A stretch of DNA of 24,775 bases from Collybiopsis luxurians FD-317 M1 (taxonomy: Eukaryota; Basidiomycota; Agaricomycetes; Agaricales; Omphalotaceae). The notes beneath the pieces are model-generated. The model did not search any database. It saw nothing but the letters and a program-made list of their open reading frames with translations, and was not told where the DNA came from. The stretch covers positions 1 through 24,775 of the forward strand of contig KN834855.1 of the NCBI GenBank assembly GCA_000827265.1, read 5' to 3'. A program made the translations under genes and the position numbers. This document shows positions 18,659 to 24,775 of the stretch, piece by piece; position 1 is the first letter of the stretch, and each line of letters opens with the position of its first letter.

Positions 18659-19650
18659 ATGTACACCCACTCTATCTCCACTGCCGACCATCGGGAAGCT
18701 GCTGAAACGTTTCGGGATCTCCCAATACCAGTCGGCAACCGTCCACCTGCCGACGAACGTGGAAGAACGTCGGTGATGCGCCGCGGCGGCACACTAGCCT
18801 CGTTGGCCGAATCACACGGAACTGATGCCGAAGCACCTTCGGACCTTCTTTCCGAACATCGTTAACCTTTTTGCTCCGTAACCTTTTTTTGCTCCGATAT
18901 CAATGATGGTCGCCAGTCACGAGATTCTGCCAACTCAAGGCACTGCAAACGTCTTTTTGTCTGTGCTTCTACGCTTCGATCGATTTGTTCCTGAATTTTT
19001 CTCCAGCGAGTAAAGCAGAGCACGCCATGGCCACTCGCGGCTCTCAACTCAAAGACGGATTCATGATCCTCTCTGTTTCAGGTGTAACTACATTGAACGT
19101 CAGTTGTTATATAGTTTCTTATCATTTCCCGAATTGGGCTAACTCGAAAAAAAAATTGTTTCTTTTATTTTATGTTGGGGGGGGTGTTCCACTTTGCCAA
19201 TAGACGTTTCTAAGCGGGGCGTTGACGGTCGCATTACCGACTATAGGACACGATCTTAATTTCAGTCAAGTACGTCTACAGGGTCATTTCAATGAAGCGC
19301 CTTGCTGAAACCTCGGTGGAATATAGTCTGCTCTCCAATGGCCCGTCAACGGATACAAGTAAACAAATCATACCCTTTTCCTACCATGTGCACAACTCAT
19401 ATGCTCAACCCCCACTTCTTGACAGCCTCGCCTACGGATGCACCCTCTTGTTATTCGGTCGACTGGGTGATACTTGGAGGACGAAACATGTTTCTCGCTG
19501 GTTCATTCTGGTTCTTCCTATGGTACGTCGTAGCCGTAATCCCCCTGCGGGAAGGATATCCCAACAAACGCTAATCTCATCTCATCTCATTCATTCATTT
19601 CATCTCGTTCGTGCGTTCCTTTGTTTGTATTCCGCAGGAGCATTGCAGCA
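18659..19650 (+). pseudogene. MFS transporter (DHA2/DHA14-type), 5' part, truncated
   Basis: Plasma-membrane-type drug:H+ antiporter family by sequence. Exons: 18659-18860 (hydrophilic N-terminus, MYTHSISTADHREAAE onward), 19007-19098 (QLKDGFMILSVSGVTTLN), 19204-19269 (TFLSGALTVALPTIGHDLNF), 19327-19358 (SALQWPVNGY), 19426-19522 (LAYGCTLLLFGRLGD, then in a shifted frame GGRNMFLAGSFWFFLW), and 19639 onward (SIAA). The introns of 146, 105, 57, 67 and 116 nt are GT-AG and keep phase. Two lesions: about two bases are lost between GRLGD and GGRNMFL (near 19469-19475), in the loop holding MFS motif A; and only about a dozen bases into the sixth exon the gene is replaced by ALDH copy B on the opposite strand. 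Only about the first two or three of 12-14 membrane segments survive, so it cannot transport. Confidence 0.85.
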
Positions 19651-22037
19651 GTCGACCGCTCATATGAGAAACAGTCAAATGTGTTTTCGAGGATTTGACG
19701 ACCATCTGAGAGCAGAGGGAAGGGGGAAGGAAGTTGATGGAAATGGAACGTAATGATAAATCAGTACAGATTGCTGTAGGGAATATAAAATACATACACC
19801 CAGAATCTCCTACACCTCCAAATGGAAGAACTTTCACCGTAGAATGAATGAGTTATCTATCTATCCATCGCGTTCTATTATGACAGGACAGTAGAAGCAG
19901 GTACAATATAATTCAAAGTACGTACCATCCAATTGCATAAACGTATCATTGAGCATGAGGTCTCCGCTCATAGTATGTCGATGCACTATTCATAAAAGGT
20001 TCAAGTGAATCAGCATTTTCAATTCGGAGTTTTAGGGGATTGAGGAGATGAGGTAAATGAATGAATCATGAATTACCTTCGTCCATGGAAAAGAGGTACA
20101 GAATAAATGGGTGGCCCCTGTAAATATAAGGTTATCAAACACAATGTGCCAGCATCAAGCGTGCATGCGAATGTGTGAAAGGGACGTGGCGAGTCTGCGG
20201 GGGAAATGATAGGATTAGAATTATGATTGCAATGCGATGATAACCCCCCGGACGAAAGCCAAAGAAAAAGAAACAAGAACACTCACCTCTCACTAACTCA
20301 ATCACAAGCCTTCCTAACAAACCCCTCCTCCTCCAAGTCCACGATTGTCAAAATCAGTCCAAACGTCTCAGATTCCAACAACACATCCTCTTCCTTTACC
20401 AAAACAACTGTCGGCTCGACCTTCAACACTTCCTCATTTATGTGACCTCCCATGAGGATCTTTCCTCTCGTCTTGTCGAGGAGGCCTAATTGGGACATTT
20501 TAAGCTGAAACTGTAACCAAAGCCAAAGACAAGAACGCATAATAAGAACATATAATACATGTATAACGTACAACTTTGATCCTATTAAAATGTTACAAAT
20601 CAATGATATACGCATACAAATCCGACCCCAACGCGGCGCCATGATTAGCGGGGTGCATCTCCTCGTACACCTTCTTCAGCCCCTCAACGTACCGTGGGAG
20701 AGCGGAGGGGCTGATGAGGGCGTAGTCGGGTGATACACAGATCTAGATAATGAATCAAGATGTTGAGTTTTTTTTAGTTATTCGGTCATGAGTAAAAGGT
20801 TTAGTCGGGGAGGGTGGAATGGAGGGAGAGGATATATGGCAGGAAGCAAAGTAAATATTCGGTTCCACGCTTGTAGCGCGTTGTATCGTATTATATAACA
20901 TTCGAGAAACGTAGGAGGTACACGCACCTGTCCACAATTCGCCACCTTCCCCTACATCGTCCTCTTCGCTGCAAGCTCCAAATCGCATTTAGGATCCACG
21001 ATCATGGGAGACTTGCCTCCCAACTCGAGGGTGAGAGGTGTGAGGTGTTTGGCAGTTGCGGCGGCAATGATGCGTGCGATGGTTCCGTTTCCTGTGTAGA
21101 AGACTAGAGAGAAAACAAAGAGATCAGTCAATCCATCCATCCATCGATCCGAGTCATTGATAAAACAGGTTGAAGGTATAGGAGATATGAGATATGAGGG
21201 TTCAGTCATAGACCACCATAACAGGAACAACGATACATAGACAAAACAACCTCGAATGGAATGAACTCTCGAAAAAAAAAAACTCAAAACGTACTATGAT
21301 CCCATTTCAACTCCAACACATTTGTAATCTCCGGAACACCTCCACGCATCACCATAATCACATCCTAGTCGAGATATTTCGGTAGGAGTTGGTGGAGTAG
21401 TTGGACATGACTTCACTGAGTTTGAGGCATACGGCTCTGTCGTAGCTTGGATCTATGTACCCAAGTTCCGAATATCATATAGATCATGATACGTGGATGG
21501 GAATTAAACTAGCACGTACGATAGAACGAGGGGATCATTCTTGTTTGACAAAACAGTTAGACCACAAATACGTGGAATTAGCATCTGAGCGAAAGCGGGT
21601 TGACAAAATACGCACCAAGGACTAAGCACTACCCCCTTTGGCGTAGGCACCACCTTGGAGTTCCACGCCTTCCGCGCTTCGGCAAATCCACATGCCCGTA
21701 TAACTCTTCTCCCCCGCCTACTCCAGTACCCTCCTCGCTGAAATAATCGCTATATCGCTCATAGGGTTGATTTCACCAATGTAGCAATTGAACGCAGGTT
21801 TTCCGAAGTTGACTTGATGGCGGTGGCGAAGGATTGGCAGTTTTCTTGGAGCATGCGGGCGAGTTGGAGGAGGAAATTATGGCGGTAGGGGAGAGGGAGG
21901 GATTTTAGAAAGGTCAGGACAGTGCCGAGGGAGGTATAAATCTGGATATCTGGATGAGAGGGTAATTAGTTTGAAGAAGGATAGACGAAGGGGCTAGAAA
22001 TTACCGTTGAAATATCCGACAACGGTGTATCAATCGT
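19650..22037 (-). pseudogene. Aldehyde dehydrogenase (class 3 type), copy B, heavily damaged
   Basis: Same gene as copy A, same strand, same intron positions, more decayed. The ATG of copy A corresponds to ACG here (22037-22035). Nonsense codons: TAG at 21718-21720 (Trp of WA in copy A), at 21365-21367 (LPKYLD-stop-DVI, Gln in copy A) and at 20952-20954 (AAKRT-M-stop-GK, Trp in copy A). There is a frame shift near 21805-21820 (AIHADVGKP in copy A), and the stretch encoding IGAIAAGCT is deleted near 21430. The catalytic-cysteine exon (Cys codon 20737-20739), HLTPLTLELGGKSP, ESETF and LPFGGVGDSG remain. The C-terminal coding part present in copy A at 1909-2213 is absent because the copy ends at its junction with the MFS fragment. 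Non-functional with high confidence. Confidence 0.88.
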
Positions 22038-22129
22038 CGGGCGAGTAGGAAAGCTTCCGAGTCGTTGTGAGCGTAGTTCAGTATCATTGCAGAAAAAGGA
22101 TACTCGTAGGAAAGGCCGTTAAGCAAGCT

Positions 22130-22141
22130 CTTATATAGAGG
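22130..22141 (-). promoter_or_regulatory. TATA-like element upstream of ALDH copy B
   Basis: Minus-strand CTCTATATAAGA about 95 nt before the former start codon position. It could be a relic promoter. Copy A has no similar element at the equivalent place, and upstream sequences of the two copies do not align, so it may come from the landing site. Confidence 0.35.
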
Positions 22142-23623
22142 CGCGAGTAAAGGAGCCATAACGATCATGGTAGTGAATGACGACGGTTGAAAAAGTGCGT
22201 TTACTACACAAAGCTGTCCGGGCCGGTGACGTTTAAACGCCGACGGAGCGAATTTCCGTCCTTGAGATCTCTCTTCCTCAATTCATTTCCAATATGTTCC
22301 CCACCTCAAACCCAGTGCCACTTGGATTTAAATGGACGGATATATATTGGAGTAGAGTAACCGAACAAGCAGATTATTCATGACTGAAAATAAGTAATAG
22401 TGATGCGAAGTCGGCGTCAGGCGAAGTAAAGAATCAGAGCCAACGGTTCGAGCAACGGCCCACGGGCAATCTAACAATGAGAATCTTTGACATTATATCC
22501 CGGTCTGGCAAATGGCAACCGCGAAGTTCAATCAATCAAGACTCAAGGGCCAGTTCCACCCCACTACACGCATCGACACTTCATAACTACTTCCATTAAC
22601 GACTAGGATAAACATGTTTGGCGCAAGTCAGCCTCTTTTAAGCTTGGCAACACTTGTATATGCTCGTGTCTAATGATAACATGTGTGAATTCCACGCATG
22701 GGTATAATGGCCAAGATAGACTCCTGCCAGTGAGACAACGAAGGCCATCAGCGAGTGCAAGTTTAACTCAAGTTCATTCTACTCTGCTTCTTTTCCTCGG
22801 ACTGATGTTTAACTCAGCATTTTACCTTCTTTTGAACACCACGATAACTGCCAGAAACCGGTTTGTCATCCCGGCCTTAGTTGACGCTTAAGTTTAGAAA
22901 GGTTACTACACTCCGAAAGATATTACCTACCTTTCCCCGTTATGTATCAATCACAGCGCCGGTACTACCGAGTGGCCAAGGTCTCACGAAAGTTATTATG
23001 TCCTGCGGCAAAGATCCATAAACGAATTCAAGTTGTTCACGATTGACATTCAATACGCTTTGGTAAAACAGAAAAATTTAATGGACAGCTCATATACAAA
23101 GGATCTTCGATTCTGGTTACGAGTGAAAATGATGTACATAGTATAGCGACCTACCAACCGAAAAAAAATAAAAAAAAGAGAACATAATACGGAATCGCCC
23201 ACCCCAAGAAAAATGAACAATCAGCGCACACAATAAATAACGAAGTATCTCATTCAAACCTAGGTCCTAAATACAAGGTTTGCATGGCCTTCTTTGTACT
23301 AGCTTGCCTTCTTGTAGAAAAAGGCAGAACATACATAGCGATACTAAGCCTGAGGCTCTGAGCTAGTGCAATTTTCAGATAGCCTGCGCCAAAAAGCGAT
23401 CGCGAGTATATATATCCATATATCAAACAGCCTCCATCGCTGTATTCCATTTTCTGGTAGACAAAATAGCAGATCGCTGCAAAAAAAAAACAAAAAATTC
23501 ACATCAATAATGGGAAAGGTGTTCAAGCACAAAACATTTATTTAAGAGTGAAGTTTGTATGAACTTCATACGTATTCTGACACAAGCATTGGAACTAATA
23601 CAGAATTTATCATTTTATGACAA
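22142..23623. other. Intergenic stretch, no recognisable gene
   Basis: About 1.5 kb without identifiable coding sequence. ATG-initiated frames of 66-72 codons exist (22673-22891 plus; 23250-23450 minus) but show no family motif or splice support. The AT-rich part at 23160-23220 and the A-run at 23478-23500 are simple-sequence. The last part, next to 23624, is the 3' flank of the minus-strand TPR gene and probably holds its polyadenylation region. Confidence 0.45.
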
Positions 23624-24775
23624 TCATTTCCTAATGTGCTTTTTGAACAGCCTAAAAATTCCCTTGAATGCTTTATGGGGAGATTTTTTAGATGGTGCAA
23701 TAGTATCTGAGGTAGGAGTGTTTATGTCAGCTCGGATTTCTATCAAGTCTTGTATCCTCCTGAGAGTAAGAGGGTGCTGCTCTCCTAAATTTTGCTTAGA
23801 CATCTCCACAAGTGGCTCTAGGATCCGCAGAGCCTCTTGATGTCTTCCAACTCTAGAATATAGGTATGCCAAGGTGTCCATTTTAAAGAGAGTTGAAGGA
23901 TGGTGCTCTCCGAGTAATTTCCTGCACTTCTCCAATACTGGCTCTTCAATTTGCAGAGCTTTCTCATTGTTTCCAATGTAAGAGAGGTCTAATGCCAAAT
24001 TGCCCAGTCTAGCGAGAGTATCTGGGTGTTCTTCTCCCAGTACCATCCGTGACAGCTCTGCCAGTGGCTCTCCAATCTGCAGAGCTTCCTCAAATTTTCC
24101 CATTCCAGAGTAGATGTTTGCCAAGGCTTGCATTTTGTCGAGAGTATCAGGATGGTGTTCTCCCAAAATTTCAACTGACATTTTCACCAGTGGCTCTGAA
24201 AGCTGCAGTGCTTCATTGTATCTTCCAAAATGTGAATAAAACAGTGCTAAGTTGGATATTCTTTCCATAGTAACAGGGTGCTGCTCTCCCAAGATTTGCT
24301 TTGATATGTTTACTAAAGATTCTTCAAGGTGCAGGGCATCATTATATCTTCCTAATTCAAAGTAAACACTGGCCAAGTTTGTATTCTGGAAAGTGTATCA
24401 GGATGTTGCTCCCCCATTATCTGCTTGGACATTTCCACCAGTGGCTCTGAAATCTTTAGTGCTTCATTATATCTTCCTATTTCTATGTAGCTAATTGCCA
24501 AGTCACCCAGATTATCTAGAGTATCAGGATGCTGCTCTCCCAAAATTTTCTTTGACACTTCCACTAGTATGCTTCTAATCTGCAGAGCCTCTATAACCCT
24601 TCCAACTTGAGCATAACTATTTGCCAAATTGTTCAATCTGGTGAGAGTTGCAGGATGCTGCTCTCCTAATACTTTCTTGGACATCTCCACCAATGGCTCA
24701 TCAATTTGTAGAGCTTCATTCCATCTTCCCCTATTGGAATATTGGTTTGACAAGGTATGCATTCCATTGAGAGTC
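23624..24775 (-). pseudogene. TPR-repeat protein, 3' part of a probable NB-ARC/TPR receptor, frameshifted
   Basis: Kinesin-light-chain-type TPR units of 42 residues, consensus NLA..Y...GRYNEALQ..EPLVEMSK.ILGEQHPDTL. Eight units lie in the window, entering from the right edge and ending in a 45-50 residue tail that finishes KAFKGIFRLFKKHIRK, with the stop at 23624-23626. Units 1-3 (24775 to about 24380) and 4-8 (24376 leftward) are in different frames. At about 24378 unit 3 reads SRIQ and then needs one extra base to continue NLASVYFELGRYN; adding one base restores an exact 42-residue period, so this is a single-base loss, not an intron. Unrepaired, the product would stop after RIQTWPVFTLN. 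In fungi such arrays usually follow NB-ARC domains; the 5' part lies beyond 24775. It could be a true inactivation, an allele, or a sequence error. Confidence 0.85.

Noticed and set aside
14666..22037. RIP-like mutation: all nonsense changes found (two in Tra2-like, three in ALDH B) are C-to-T type
   Set aside because: Transitions that create stops from CAA, CAG, CGA or TGG are always C-to-T on one strand, so the pattern is expected by ascertainment; contexts are mixed (CG, CA, CC) and overall composition is not visibly depleted.

Overview
The window looks like an accessory, rearranged region of a filamentous basidiomycete genome, most likely Agaricomycetes. Three things support this. Intron-bearing genes have short GT-AG introns (about 47-63 nt in the intact genes) with CTAAC/CTAAT/CTGAC-like branch points. 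NOD-like receptors (NLRs) of the NACHT-WD40 and NB-ARC/TPR type are clustered. There is much degenerate, duplicated single-gene debris. Species cannot be named from the sequence alone.

Layout. 1-1350 (minus) is the 5' part of an NB-ARC receptor gene that runs off the left edge; five exons can be assembled in frame. 1909-4717 (minus) is a nearly full-length but frameshifted class 3-type aldehyde dehydrogenase (ALDH copy A). 4718-7127 is mostly non-coding, with one weak two-exon hypothetical gene at 5787-6245. 7128-12611 (plus) is the centrepiece: an apparently intact five-exon NACHT-WD40 receptor of 1753 residues, with 23 WD40 blades and a conserved cysteine-rich C-terminal cap reached through a 24-nt micro-exon. 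12612-14205 is its downstream flank. 14666-15625 (plus) is a decayed, intron-containing transformer-2-like RRM/SR splicing factor. 15961-16138 (plus) is a relic of a second NACHT-WD40 gene: promoter-proximal exon 1 joined almost directly to the last 28 codons, followed by a diverged copy of the downstream flank (16139-17555). That flank copy carries a small inverted-repeat element and a tRNA-like box A/B stretch. 18659-19645 (plus) is the 5' part of a DHA2-type MFS transporter cut off in its sixth exon, where it joins tail-to-tail to a second, more damaged ALDH copy (copy B, 19650-22037, minus). 23624-24775 (minus) is the 3' part of a TPR-repeat gene, very probably the C-terminal half of another NB-ARC/TPR receptor, with a one-base frameshift between repeat units.

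How it fits together. The only apparently intact complete gene is the NACHT-WD40 receptor. Receptor genes or fragments lie on both sides of it. The whole block sits between two same-strand ALDH copies about 17.4 kb apart, which could mediate unequal exchange. The picture is a birth-and-death NLR locus: tandem duplication of receptor plus flank, internal deletion of one copy, capture of housekeeping-gene fragments, and repeat turnover inside WD40 and TPR arrays. Both receptors whose N-termini are visible carry a similar aromatic/beta-rich segment shortly before the nucleotide-binding domain. This is a candidate signalling motif and the most interesting functional lead here; its function is inference.
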